Shown here one piece after another: positions 29,183 through 37,845 of a stretch of DNA of 64,000 bases. Under the pieces are notes generated by a model that saw only the letters and a program-made list of their open reading frames with translations, made no database searches and was not told the origin of the DNA. Origin of the DNA: an uncultured Akkermansia sp. Lineage in GTDB: Bacteria > Verrucomicrobiota > Verrucomicrobiia > Verrucomicrobiales > Akkermansiaceae. A program made the position numbers and the translations under genes. The stretch lies in contig CALXRG010000014.1 of assembly GCA_944390825.1 (NCBI GenBank), positions 1-64,000 on the forward strand, written 5' to 3'. Position 1 is the first letter of the stretch; the number at the start of each line of letters is the position of its first letter.

Positions 29183-30445
29183 TCACTCTGCAGGCCGGTC
29201 ATTCTCCCCTGCCTCCCGCAGCATCCGGGCACAAGCCTGGCACCCATCCCGCCCCGAGCGGAGAGCACACTCCAGCGGCGTCAGCCTCTCCTGGCCGAAA
29301 AGCGCCCGCGCATCAGCATCCGCCTCGGCGGCCAGCAGCAACGCAACGACATCCGAATGCCCCCAAGCCGCAGCCAAATGCAACGGCGTCGCGGAACCGC
29401 GCCCCCCTTCCTCCCGGCAGGCATTAACCGGCGCCCCCGCCGCCAGCAGCGCACGAACCGCCCCGGCATTCCCCAGCCAAGCGGCCACATGCAACGGAGT
29501 AAAGAAGCGATCCGGCGTGCATGCGGAAAGCTCCGCCCCGGCCCCCGTCAGCACGCGCACAACCTCGGCCGCGTCATGTTCCGCCGCCGTGTGCAGCGGC
29601 GTGTATCCCCGGCCGTCCCTTGCAGCGGCATCAGCGCCGGCAGCCAGCAGCAGCCCCGTCATCTCCGCACCCCTCACCTCCGCCGCCAGATGCAGCAGAG
29701 AACCCCCTCGGGCATCAACACAGCCGCGGACATCAGCACCGGCGGCCAGACAAGCCCGCAAGGTAGCAGCATCCCCTCCCTGCCGGAGTGCACCGCTCCG
29801 GCCACCGCGCACAGACGCACAAAGCGTCTCCGCACTCCGCAGCAGCTCGCCCGGACAAACCGGAACCCTGAGGCAGTACGCATACTCCCCTTCGTCAATC
29901 GTCAGCGTGCCGGAAACTTCGAACACGAAGCGGGCATCGAGGTCGGCAAAGCGATAAGCCGGGCTGTAGACCTCACCCCCATGACAAGCACCGGGGGCGA
30001 TGCAGCAGGAGTATTGCCCCGAGTTGCCCTCGAGCGGATAAGGCTCAGGAGTCATCTCAGCACCGTCACCGACGCGCAGTAAACGGGATGTCGCAAGCGT
30101 GAAAGGCCTCACCATCGAACTCTCCGTCGTCATCATCACATCTCGATTCGAACGGTTCACCACAGCCAGCCCGACACAGAAAACATAAGCATCCTGGACC
30201 CCCTCCGGCACACCAAAGCCCGTATAGCGGAGAATGCGGATACGGCGAAGCTCCAGAGCCGTTCCCGGGGTCAGTTCGCAACGCGAAAGAGCAGAACCCT
30301 CGGGCGTCGATGCCGTCTGGAAACTGGAGCTGCAACAGCACACTGACGCGGGAGTCATCGGATGCGCGCAAACAGCATCCGCAAACAAGGGAAAGGTCCC
30401 AAGCAAGGTACTTCCCCACCATCTGAAAACAAATTTCGCACTCAT
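29183..30445 (-). CDS. Secreted ankyrin-repeat protein
   Basis: 420 residues. An N-terminal hydrophobic segment (about 5-27, ending VCA) suggests export. A beta-rich, Cys-containing domain (about 40-210) with no known match follows, then about five ankyrin repeats (about 222-405), such as SLLHLAAEVRGAEMTGLLLAAGAD and YTPLHTAAEHDAAEVVRVLTGAGAE. Ankyrins bind partner proteins. The gene ends close to the end of the convergent alpha-2-macroglobulin gene. A strong promoter about 300 nt upstream (30757-30786) may drive it. Confidence 0.75.
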   Translation of the reverse strand: MSAKFVFRWWGSTLLGTFPLFADAVCAHPMTPASVCCCSSSFQTASTPEGSALSRCELTPGTALELRRIRILRYTGFGVPEGVQDAYVFCVGLAVVNRSNRDVMMTTESSMVRPFTLATSRLLRVGDGAEMTPEPYPLEGNSGQYSCCIAPGACHGGEVYSPAYRFADLDARFVFEVSGTLTIDEGEYAYCLRVPVCPGELLRSAETLCASVRGGRSGALRQGGDAATLRACLAAGADVRGCVDARGGSLLHLAAEVRGAEMTGLLLAAGADAAARDGRGYTPLHTAAEHDAAEVVRVLTGAGAELSACTPDRFFTPLHVAAWLGNAGAVRALLAAGAPVNACREEGGRGSATPLHLAAAWGHSDVVALLLAAEADADARALFGQERLTPLECALRSGRDGCQACARMLREAGENDRPAE

Positions 30446-30756
30446 TGTCGTCCGTCAGCAGCCAAAAGGCCCATCATCATTTCAGTCTCGATAAGCTTGA
30501 AAGAGAATACTTCTGGCCTGCCAGCGAACTCCGCCCATACCCCCCCGGGTTATCCCCCCTGCTCCACGGGAACCCCCCCGCCCCCGGGCATCCCCCCACT
30601 CACCGTGCGTCCCCACCACCCCCGAGCGCCCCCACGGTCAAAGCGGTTGAGGCAGTCGCCATAGAGAAAAACCGCGGGCTCCCCAGCCCCTTCGACCCCC
30701 CGAAAGGAAAAGAGTGAGCATCTGCTGAGCATCCGACAGGCCACATTATCGCCGGC
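30446..30756. other. C-rich leader or spacer upstream of the ankyrin gene
   Basis: About 310 bp with runs of C on the plus strand (30540-30600). A 48-codon minus-strand frame begins just after the promoter at 30757, but nothing supports it as a gene. It could be a long leader of the ankyrin mRNA. Confidence 0.35.
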
Positions 30757-30786
30757 AGTATATGAGACAGCCCAGCCTCCTGTCAA
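30757..30786 (-). promoter_or_regulatory. Strong promoter reading toward the ankyrin gene
   Basis: Minus strand: TTGACA (30781-30786), 18 bp, TATACT (30757-30762). The nearest supported gene downstream is the ankyrin protein, giving a leader of roughly 300 nt, unusual for this genome. Confidence 0.65.
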
Positions 30787-30878
30787 ACCAAATGTGGTAA
30801 GCACCCACCACAACAACGCGGCAACAGACACCGCAAATTCACCACCTAACATACCCTACCAATGATAGAAAAGAACCG

Positions 30879-31022
30879 GTCAGGGTTCATTTCTGCAACA
30901 ACCGAGGCTCTACGACTTCTGCCGGAGGAGGCAAAGCGTCCATGGTGCACATGGTATACCAATCGTACAGGTAGATCAGGCAATCTCCTGTATCAAACAG
31001 CAGATAGGTGGGCTTTACCGCC
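30879..31022. repeat. 144-bp perfect direct repeat, copy 1
   Basis: Identical base for base to 33665-33808. On the minus strand it encodes the last 46 or so codons of a small protein (ending EVVEPRLLQK) and its stop. The copies flank the acyltransferase gene 2.8 kb apart, so RecA-mediated exchange could delete it. Confidence 0.95.
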
Positions 31023-31160
31023 GGGTAAAACGAACTGTTTTTCCACATCGGACTGTGATGGTCCAAAACATTGCGGACACCGCAGTTTCACATCGCTCTC
31101 ACTTCTGTCCAAACGCTCCACTCATCCGTTGCCATCAGTATCCATATAAATTCTCCATTC
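30879..31160 (-). pseudogene. Degraded paralogue of the gene at 33673-34160
   Basis: On the minus strand one frame reads MATDEWSVWTEVRAM, a TGA stop, then NCGVRNVLDHHSPMWKNSS and the shared 144-bp C-terminus. It aligns loosely with the intact-looking relative at 33673-34160 (EW, NC and MW/VWW positions), but has an in-frame stop and no N-terminal signal. The perfect identity of only the 3' end suggests recent gene conversion or duplication of that part. Confidence 0.5.
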
Positions 31161-31407
31161 ATGCTTCCTTTTCACAGCATCACGCAATCCCCTTCTATCC
31201 TGATCATTGACCTTCCAGTTCCCGGTTCAGCCATTCATTTGTTGACTCGTAAATTCGATGCTTTTTCACCGCAGCCGAAACAGCCCCATATCCTCAAACA
31301 AGAGTAGACAAACAAAACATAATGTGATAGTCTTCCCACCTCAGCACTCCCCGATCATCATCACCTCCTCCACCAGCCCAGAAAGGTACAGCAGACACCC
31401 CAACTCC

Positions 31408-33484
31408 ATGGAACCGAAGAAATATCTCACCCACGTCAACGCCCTGCGAGGCTTTGCCATCCTCCTCGTCTTCCTCTACCACCTGCAAGAACAATGGTGC
31501 CCCCAAGGATTCCTCGGCGTGGATGCCTTCTTCGTCATCTCCGGCTACTTCCTGATTCCTGCTCTACTAAATAACCGTTATATGGGGGGGGTGCTTCAGC
31601 TTGCTGAATTATTATAATGGTAAGATCGTACGCATTCTACCTCCGCTTGTCGTGATGACGCTAGTTGCCCTGCTGGCGGCCATTCCCCTCATGATCGACA
31701 GTGACCTCCTCATGGCCGCCAGCAGCGCTCGAACCGTCATCACCGGTCGCTCCAACATCTACCTTGGGCTTGCCGCCACCGACTACTTCGCCCCCAGCGT
31801 CAAAGAAAACATTTTCCTGCACACCTGGTACATCGCAGCCCTCATCCAAGTGCTCATCGCAGCACCCCTCCTCTGTCGTCCCCTCTCACGGCTCCGCACG
31901 GCATGGCAGTACCTCATCCTAGCCCTCATCGCCATCGCCTCCCTCCTCATCTATCTCCAGCACTGGCTGCCCCGCGAATGGCAAGAAACCATCCCCAGTC
32001 TCATCCGAGACGGCGGACGGCTCGGCTCTGTTTACTACATGACCGCTGGGCGGCTCTGGGAAATCATCGCCGGCGCCTTTATCGTCCTCCTCCCCAGCTC
32101 CCCAAAAAAAGGCCTTCGTACCCTCCTCCTGAGCCTTGGACTTCTGCTCCTCATCATCCCCTGCTTTTGGCCGGGAAACTTTACCGGCTTTGCTCTGACA
32201 GCCGTCATCGGCACCATCCTCATCATCCGCTACGGAGAGGATACCCACCTCACCTCACTTTTTGAAAACAAAGCCATCATGTGGCTGGGCGCCGTCTCCT
32301 TCAGCCTCTACCTCATCCACTGGCCCACCATGGCCTTGGCACGCTATGCCCTCATGCACGATTTCACACTCCTCGACTGCATCTGGGTCACCCTCCTCTC
32401 CCTCCTCCTCACCTGGGCACTCTACAAAGGAGTCGAAAAACGCCATCCTCACCTCCTACTGATCGCACTCCTTTGGGCACTCACCATGGCACTCGCCATC
32501 ACAATCCAACGCACCGATGGACTCAAAAACTACGTCCACATCGAAATCAACACCATGCGGGAATACACCAGCACCGACTACAAAGACTGGGAGTTCGCCC
32601 CAGAATGCAACTGGGTTGGCCCCTATCCTAAAGAACTTAATCCCATAAAAGGACACTACGGCGATTCCGTACTCAACCCAAACTCCCCAGACTTTGGCCG
32701 GCCACCAGTTCTCCAAATAGGAGACAAAACCAAACAGCCAAACTTCATTTTGCTTGGGGATAGCTATGCCAACGCCATCTTCCCCGGTTTCGACATTATT
32801 GGAAAGCAAGAGGGATGGTCAGGTCTGTACCTTAATTTGTACGCCACTCCATTTTGGGGACGACTCAATCAAGAAAACAGTGGTTCAGAATCACAATTCA
32901 CCCGGCCCAAAGCCGAAACTTTAATAGAATGGCTAAAAGCAAACCCTCATTTGCACCACATTATTATTCATCAGCGATGGCACAAGCGCTTCCTACCTGC
33001 TGAAACATGGAGTGGAGAACCCATCCCCCCTGAACAAGTCGAGGAAACGGGAAGAGCCGCTTTGATGGCCTTCTGCAATCAAGTGAAATCGATTGGCAAA
33101 AGTGTCATTTTTGTGATGCCGACGCCTGAGTCAGCTGTGCCTTCATATGCGAAAATCATACCCTTGGTCAAACGCCACCAACTCTGGTACCATACAAACA
33201 TCGCCCCTAATCTTCCTAATGTCCGAAGTACGCAAGCCGACTATGACCTCCTCAACACGCATATACGGAATATCATGATCCGGTTAGAAAAGGAAGGGTA
33301 CTGTAACCTTATTGATCCAGTCCCCTACATGATCAAAAACGGCATTTTTGATCCCATCGAGGGAGATAATCTAATCGTTTACGACCATGGTCACATGACC
33401 ATCTACGGAGCTACGCAGCTGATTTCTCAACTTCGACATCAGATCAACATCATTCTGACTCCGGGTGAAGTAAGCCAGAAATGA
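31408..33484 (+). CDS. Membrane O-acyltransferase (OafA type) with SGNH domain, out of frame at a G8 tract
   Basis: Predicted to add acetyl or another acyl group to a surface polysaccharide. The N-terminus has the Acyl_transf_3 motifs LRGFAILLVFLYHL and DAFFVISGYFL. About ten membrane helices follow, then an extracytoplasmic SGNH hydrolase-like domain with LLGDSYAN and a late DHGHMT. The frame breaks at eight G (31584-31591): read as written, translation ends at 31617, and the rest is in another frame. With seven G the protein is continuous at 691 residues. This is the classic form of a phase-variable locus caught OFF, although a base-call error is possible. ATG 31408 is chosen as the motif-bearing start. 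Confidence 0.85.
31584..31591 (+). repeat. G8 homopolymer, likely phase-variation tract
   Basis: Eight consecutive G within the acyltransferase coding region at the exact point where the reading frame changes. Loss of one G restores a single 691-residue frame. Confidence 0.8.
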
Positions 33485-33617
33485 TCTTTCCGGAGACGAA
33501 ACATACCGTAGCGCATGTCAATGGATTCCTTGAGCCGGTAGACAATAGAGCTATAAAGAAAATCCAACTCAGGCCTCTCTTCTCGCACACCTACAGTGGT
33601 CTGGGTTGAGTGCTTAC
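33485..33617 (-). mobile_element. IS66 tnpB 5' fragment with terminal repeat
   Basis: The minus strand begins GTAAGCACTCAACC (33604-33617) and soon reads IVYRLKESIDMRYGMFRL, matching the IDMRYGMFRL stretch of the tnpB remnant at 54606-54945 and the PxDMRKG motif of IS66 TnpB. It is cut off at the acyltransferase stop codon, so an IS end was fused to that gene. Confidence 0.65.
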
Positions 33618-33664
33618 CCTATAACACCGAATCATCAGGAAAAACGCTAAACCTGATTGCACCC

Positions 33665-33808
33665 GTCAGGGTTCATTTCTGCAACAACCGAGGCTCTACG
33701 ACTTCTGCCGGAGGAGGCAAAGCGTCCATGGTGCACATGGTATACCAATCGTACAGGTAGATCAGGCAATCTCCTGTATCAAACAGCAGATAGGTGGGCT
33801 TTACCGCC
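33665..33808. repeat. 144-bp perfect direct repeat, copy 2
   Basis: Identical to 30879-31022. Here it is the 3' end of the small gene at 33673-34160, so this copy is probably the original. Confidence 0.95.
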
Positions 33809-34160
33809 TGATAACGCGTACCTGCGAAATCAACCATCCCGCGACTCCACCAGACCGAGTAATTTTTCGAAGGATACAGCCTGGCCACAGAAAGATCAAC
33901 GTCATTGGGGGCTCTTGGATACAATTTCCCTGCTCTATTTGCCGGGACACCCATTCTTTCGCGCCCATCACCACATGAACAGGGAACGTTACGTTCCCGT
34001 AGCGGTGTTCGACAGAGTAGGAGCGTTCGCCCGGCCGTTCCCCCCAAAAGGGATACATTTCATCCCACGGATCCGACTCGGAGTGGCAGATACGCCACCC
34101 CGCCCACAGGGTGAGCCATAGAGCGAGCAACCATGCGATCACAATGGATAATCTTTTCAT
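33673..34160 (-). pseudogene. Small exported protein gene, frameshifted
   Basis: Starting at 34160 the frame encodes a hydrophobic N-terminus (MKRLSIVIAWLLALWLTLWAG) and continues to VSRQIEQGNCIQEPP. It then loses the frame at a run of five C on the coding strand (about 33910), while the next frame continues NDVDLSVARLYPSKNYSVWW to the stop at 33673. One extra C would give a continuous protein of about 162 residues. No family recognised. A GAAGGGAAC purine stretch precedes the ATG. A degraded relative is at 30879-31160. Either a recent mutation or a base-call error. Confidence 0.6.
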
Positions 34161-34233
34161 CCCCGTTCCCTTCTTTTCATGGAGTTCAGATTCTCATGGA
34201 TCTACGCCGCCGCACGAGCACCAGGCGCCGCGC

Positions 34234-34467
34234 TTAAAGACAACGTCCATCATTTCTTCTGAAATGAGAATCGCCGATCATATCCCGTATTTTCTTTCCG
34301 TAACTGAATCGATCGAGATTTCTTTTGTTGATCATATCTTTGATGTCGCTACAATACGGTGCTTCGCATTCTTCCATATTCATAAAAAACCATAAAAAAT
34401 CCAACTCGTTTTTATCATCCGGGAAACGTTCGATGTAGTGTTCTGCAACGAAATCAAATAAATCCAC
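34234..34467 (-). CDS. Small acidic hypothetical protein
   Basis: 77 residues from a GTG (34467), AT-rich and rich in Asp, Glu, Phe and Met (MDLFDFVAEHYIERFPDDKN, WFFMNMEE). No domain recognised. The frame stays open upstream through a 22-bp repeat (34492-34513) without a better start, so the N-terminus is uncertain. It sits between two damaged genes on the same strand, with base composition unlike the core genes. Confidence 0.45.
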   Translation of the reverse strand: MDLFDFVAEHYIERFPDDKNELDFLWFFMNMEECEAPYCSDIKDMINKRNLDRFSYGKKIRDMIGDSHFRRNDGRCL

Positions 34468-34491
34468 CTGACTCAGGGTCCGTACGCCAAA

Positions 34492-34513
34492 CGCATTTGA
34501 TTTTACAATTCAC
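34492..34513. repeat. 22-bp repeat shared with 55-76
   Basis: Exact 22-bp match to 55-76 in the same orientation, 34 kb apart. On the minus strand it contains a TGTAAAAT -10-like element 3-5 nt before an ATG. Confidence 0.85.
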
Positions 34514-34674
34514 ACATCCATCCGTTCCTGTCGAAACAAACTTGCAAACCGGCCCTGATTTGTGCTGTCTTGGGTGCGCCTATTTTTGACACATCTATAC
34601 CTTTCAGTGCGTTTTCTTTTTGACGCAATACGCGTACACTCGATCGGCCGTTGTGCGCTATGGCTTTTGTTGAG

Positions 34675-35466
34675 CTATGGTTTTCGACTTGATCTGGTGG
34701 GGCCTTTCGATCTCATACTCGGTTCCGCTCTCGGCATGAAGGGCCTCGATCGCAGCAGACTGATCAGGAAGTCATTGTCGCGATATGCCGGATCCGCTAT
34801 CAGGCGGCTGCATATTCCTATTAATGTTTTGTCATATAACTCAATCTCAGCTTCTGATGCTGTGTAGCCTGTTTTCTGGTACAGGTCTATTTCGTAATCC
34901 AATAGAAAGATGCGATATACGGCTTCGTCGAGAGGTGGTTTTTCGCAGGAGAGCTTCCGCAGTTTCTGTTGCAATAATAGATAGATGTAATTTGAGTCAA
35001 CGGTTGATTCCAGACTTTGTGCTATGTCGTCTTTTCCATATGCTTTGCTCAGCAATTTGGAGCCGTAGTAGTTGTTCTGCTGGAGTATTTCTTCTTCTTT
35101 TGCCATTTTTTCGAGTAGCTCGGGATGCTCACGCAACGAGGCGACCTCTTTCATGTCGGGCTGGTTGTGCCACAGCATGAGTGTGGCACGGATGAAGGAG
35201 TAGAGTGCGTAAAGTTAGCAGGCGTTCCGATCCGCGCTTTCCTGGCTGACTGTGTTCTCGGCTAGGAAATTATACCGGTGTATCAGATCTTCCACCGATT
35301 CGTATTTCTCATGTATCCCGTCCGTCTCATGTATCTCGTCTGCAGCGGGATCTTCGGTTTTGTTTTGGAAGATCATCACGAGGCCGAGGCCTCCTGCTAT
35401 CACTAGGGCGCTTTCTTCGCCGCTCGGCGTGGTGTTTTTCCTTTGGACGGGTGCGGGCGGGTGCAC
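34675..35466 (-). pseudogene. Single-pass membrane protein gene interrupted by an in-frame TAA
   Basis: From GTG 35466 the frame encodes a short N-terminus, a membrane helix (SALVIAGGLGLVMIF) and an acidic segment to RNAC, then TAA at 35215-35217. The same frame continues directly with LYALYSFIRATLMLWHNQPDMKE and a helical domain to 34675, about 263 codons in all if the stop is ignored. A TATAAA -10 lies 6 nt before the GTG. I read this as one gene with a nonsense mutation; two genes with restart at ATG 35178 are possible. Family unknown. Confidence 0.55.
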
Positions 35467-35796
35467 GAATATTTTATATCATGCGGGGCAATGGACAGGT
35501 AGCCTGTTTTTTGGGGAGTATGTCCCTGCCGGGCGGCGGCTTGCCTTGCTTCTGCTCGGGATGGGGCCGGGGCCATGGGCGCGGCGTTTCGGGCACCGGG
35601 CGGGGGAGGGGGCGCAGGGTCTGGTCTTTCGGCGGGAGGGGCTGGGAGCCGCATAGTAGCGCACGGCCTGCGCACCGGCGCTCGGGGTGCAAGGTGGGGT
35701 GAGGTGGGTGCGCGGGGTGCCTCGTGTGTGGGGAACGCGGAGAGTGCGCAGGGGGCCTGTGCTTCCTGGCGACGCGGTCTGCTTACCGCGCGTCCC
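35467..35796. other. Intergenic, G-rich plus strand
   Basis: About 330 bp between the interrupted gene and nuoC. Contains long G-rich runs on the plus strand but no supported gene; a long plus-strand open frame is antisense to nuoC. No terminator for nuoC is evident. Confidence 0.45.
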
Positions 35797-36369
35797 TCAG
35801 CCGCGGGAACGCGGCTCGCGCTCAGAGGCTGTAGCGCCGGGGCGCGTTGTGAATGGTCCGCCGCAGGTGGGGGCTACCTCGGTGAAGGCGAGGCCGACGG
35901 TTTCGGATTCCTTGCCGTAGATGGGGAAGTCTTTGCGCAGCGGGTGGTAGGGGTAGCCTTCCCACATCATGATGCGGCGCAGGTCCGGATGCCCTGCGAA
36001 CTGGATACCCATCAGGTCGTACTGCTCACGCTCGAGCCAGTTGGCGGAGCGCCAGATCGGCACCATCGAAGGTACCGTCGGATCGGATTCCGGCACAGGG
36101 CAGCGTACGAGCATGTTGGCGCCCGTCTCAGCCTGCGTCATGTAGTAATTCACCTCGAAGCGGGGATCCTGGCCGAGGTTATCGACGGAAGACACACAGA
36201 GGAGCATATCGAAGCCGCAGCTCTCCTTGGCGTAGCGCATCACGTCCAGGAGGTCATCGGCCTGCACGGTGAGGTTGATATCGCCGCGGAACTCCTGGCG
36301 CCCGACCTGAGGGAAGCGGGCGCAAATCTTGTCGGCAGCGGCGTTTTGCAGTTCAGAAACGGTAGTCAT
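35797..36369 (-). CDS. nuoC: NADH-quinone oxidoreductase subunit C
   Basis: 190 residues. Peripheral-arm subunit of complex I, near the quinone site. Family features: FDMLLCVSSVD, FEVNYYM, PSMVPIWRSANWLEREQYDLMG (the NuoC signature WxxAxWxEREVYDMFG) and HPDLRRIMMWEGYPYHPLRKDFP. The tail past FPIYG is longer than usual. It starts 48 bp after nuoB ends and is cotranscribed with it. No nuoD follows; the next 300 bp have no gene. Confidence 0.95.
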   Translation of the reverse strand: MTTVSELQNAAADKICARFPQVGRQEFRGDINLTVQADDLLDVMRYAKESCGFDMLLCVSSVDNLGQDPRFEVNYYMTQAETGANMLVRCPVPESDPTVPSMVPIWRSANWLEREQYDLMGIQFAGHPDLRRIMMWEGYPYHPLRKDFPIYGKESETVGLAFTEVAPTCGGPFTTRPGATASEREPRSRG

Positions 36370-36417
36370 AGCGGCGTATATGCAGGGTAAAGATGAAATG
36401 AGGCAGACGATGGGCTC

Positions 36418-37011
36418 TTACTCTCCGAAGGGGATGGAGGTCTTGATCGTGTCGGCGTTCTGGGCGACGCGCAGCGGGTGCTCCTTGAAGAAGCCCTTGA
36501 GCGGATGGTCGCTTTCCATGACCTTGTTCTGGAGTGTGATCAGGCCCTGCAGCAAAGCCTCGGGGCGGGGAGGGCAGCCGGAGATGTACACGTCCACCGG
36601 CACAATCTTGTCGACGCCCTGGAGCACGGAATAGGTGCGGAACATACCGCCCGAGCACGCACAGGCGCCGCAGGCGATGCACCACTTGGGCTCGGGCATC
36701 TGGTCCCAGATGCGGCGCACGAGCATGGCCATCTTGTAGGTAATCGTGCCGCAGATGAACATGAAGTCGGCCTGGCGGGGTGCGTAGCGGTTCACCTCAG
36801 CACCAAAGCGGGAAATATCAAAACGGGAGCAGGAAGCCGCCATATACTCAATGGCGCAGCAGCTCGTGCCCATCGGCATCGGCCACATCGAGTACTTGTG
36901 CATCCAGTTGATGGCCGCTTCGACCGTCGTGTAGACAAAGCCACCGTCGGCCTCGGGGTCGCACATATAATTGGTCTCCACTTGCTGAAGTTCTTCGCTT
37001 GCCATAGTCAT
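36418..37011 (-). CDS. nuoB: NADH-quinone oxidoreductase subunit B
   Basis: 197 residues. Carries [4Fe-4S] cluster N2, which passes electrons to quinone. Ligands are visible: tandem Cys in [11 protein letters not shown], Cys in [11 protein letters not shown], and Cys in [14 protein letters not shown]. Start at MTMASEE; the upstream extension is not conserved and overlaps the promoter. nuoA is not upstream: the neighbouring gene is the SprT-like protein, so nuoBC form a detached pair. Confidence 0.95.
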   Translation of the reverse strand: MTMASEELQQVETNYMCDPEADGGFVYTTVEAAINWMHKYSMWPMPMGTSCCAIEYMAASCSRFDISRFGAEVNRYAPRQADFMFICGTITYKMAMLVRRIWDQMPEPKWCIACGACACSGGMFRTYSVLQGVDKIVPVDVYISGCPPRPEALLQGLITLQNKVMESDHPLKGFFKEHPLRVAQNADTIKTSIPFGE

Positions 37012-37044
37012 TGTGCCCGGGTGTGTACAGAACCCGTTGGGGAT

Positions 37045-37072
37045 AGCATACCTGAATTCTCCCCGAACGCAA
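37045..37072 (-). promoter_or_regulatory. nuoBC promoter
   Basis: Minus strand: TTGCGT (37067-37072), 16 bp, TATGCT (37045-37050). Leader of about 30 nt to the nuoB ATG at 37011. Confidence 0.6.
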
Positions 37073-37129
37073 GCCAAATTTGGTCAGGCGGCAAAAATCC
37101 GCTGCAATCCCGGCCGCGCCGCGGGAGGC

Positions 37130-37810
37130 TCATCGCCGGGGGTTCTCCTGTGCCTGGGAGTCGCGCAACTCCTGCAGGGTCAGTTTTCCGTAGGTTTCCC
37201 TGCGGCGTCCGGGGATGTAGCAGGCTGCGAGGCGCCGGGGCGTGAGGCTGGGCGGGCGGCGGTGGTAGTAGCGCACCACCTCTCCGGTCGTACTCAGGCG
37301 AAGCACCCAGCGGTAGGGGCGCCGGACCGGATCCGCAAACGGCTCACAGCGCACCGTGGCTTTCTCATCCGGTATCCCCAAGGCGGAGCAGAAAGCCTTC
37401 CAGACCGGGCCATGTCCCGTCGCGCGGCTGTGCTCCCAACTCAGCGCATGCGCCATCTCATGCAACAACACGCGCACCACCATGCCCGCATCCTTCGCGA
37501 GGTAGCAGGCAACAAAATGCCGCGAAAGCGTGATCATCTTCTGCTGCGGGCGGCAGCAGCCGAGCCGGCTCACCGCCCGATCCCAGCCGAAACCCCAGTC
37601 CGCGAGTCCGGCCGCCGCGAAACACGCCGCCGCATACGCCTGCACCCCGGCGGGATTAGCCAATTGCGGCGCCGGCGGCAACGCAATCAGCCGCGGGAGC
37701 TCCTGCGCTGTGCGCTTGGGTTCCCTGCTGTGGCGAATCAGGCGTGGCAGACTCGGCAATTTCATCAGGCTGGCACCAGTCGGATCGGCAAGCCAGCGGC
37801 TCAGCAGCAT
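37130..37810 (-). CDS. SprT-like zinc metallopeptidase
   Basis: 226 residues. The zinc-binding site is LLHEMAHALSW (HExxH) followed by GHGPVWKAFC, giving the third ligand, as in SprT/Spartan proteases and related WLM-type families. The C-terminal zinc-ribbon Cys residues of true SprT are not evident. Starts at 37810 or 37765 (MKLPSLPRL) are both possible. It is 35 bp downstream of recA on the same strand, so a DNA-damage link similar to Spartan is a reasonable guess. Confidence 0.75.
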   Translation of the reverse strand: MLLSRWLADPTGASLMKLPSLPRLIRHSREPKRTAQELPRLIALPPAPQLANPAGVQAYAAACFAAAGLADWGFGWDRAVSRLGCCRPQQKMITLSRHFVACYLAKDAGMVVRVLLHEMAHALSWEHSRATGHGPVWKAFCSALGIPDEKATVRCEPFADPVRRPYRWVLRLSTTGEVVRYYHRRPPSLTPRRLAACYIPGRRRETYGKLTLQELRDSQAQENPRR

Positions 37811-37845
37811 CAGGCCCCGGCATGCACCCGGGCCTCCTGCGCCGC

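Larger units (their letters stand above)
30797..33617. mobile_element. Possible IS66-ended segment carrying the acyltransferase
   Basis: The left edge begins GTAAGCACCCA and the right edge ends TGAGTGCTTAC, the inverted form of an IS66-type terminus (GTAAGC...). The right edge is attached to a tnpB fragment (33485-33617). The 2.8-kb length is close to that of intact IS66 elements, but no complete transposase gene remains and no 8-bp target duplication is visible. This is an inference; the left end is only 11 bp and could be chance. Confidence 0.35.

Noticed and set aside
35575..36390. 271-codon plus-strand frame opposite nuoC
   Set aside because: Antisense shadow; nuoC motifs are clear on the minus strand.
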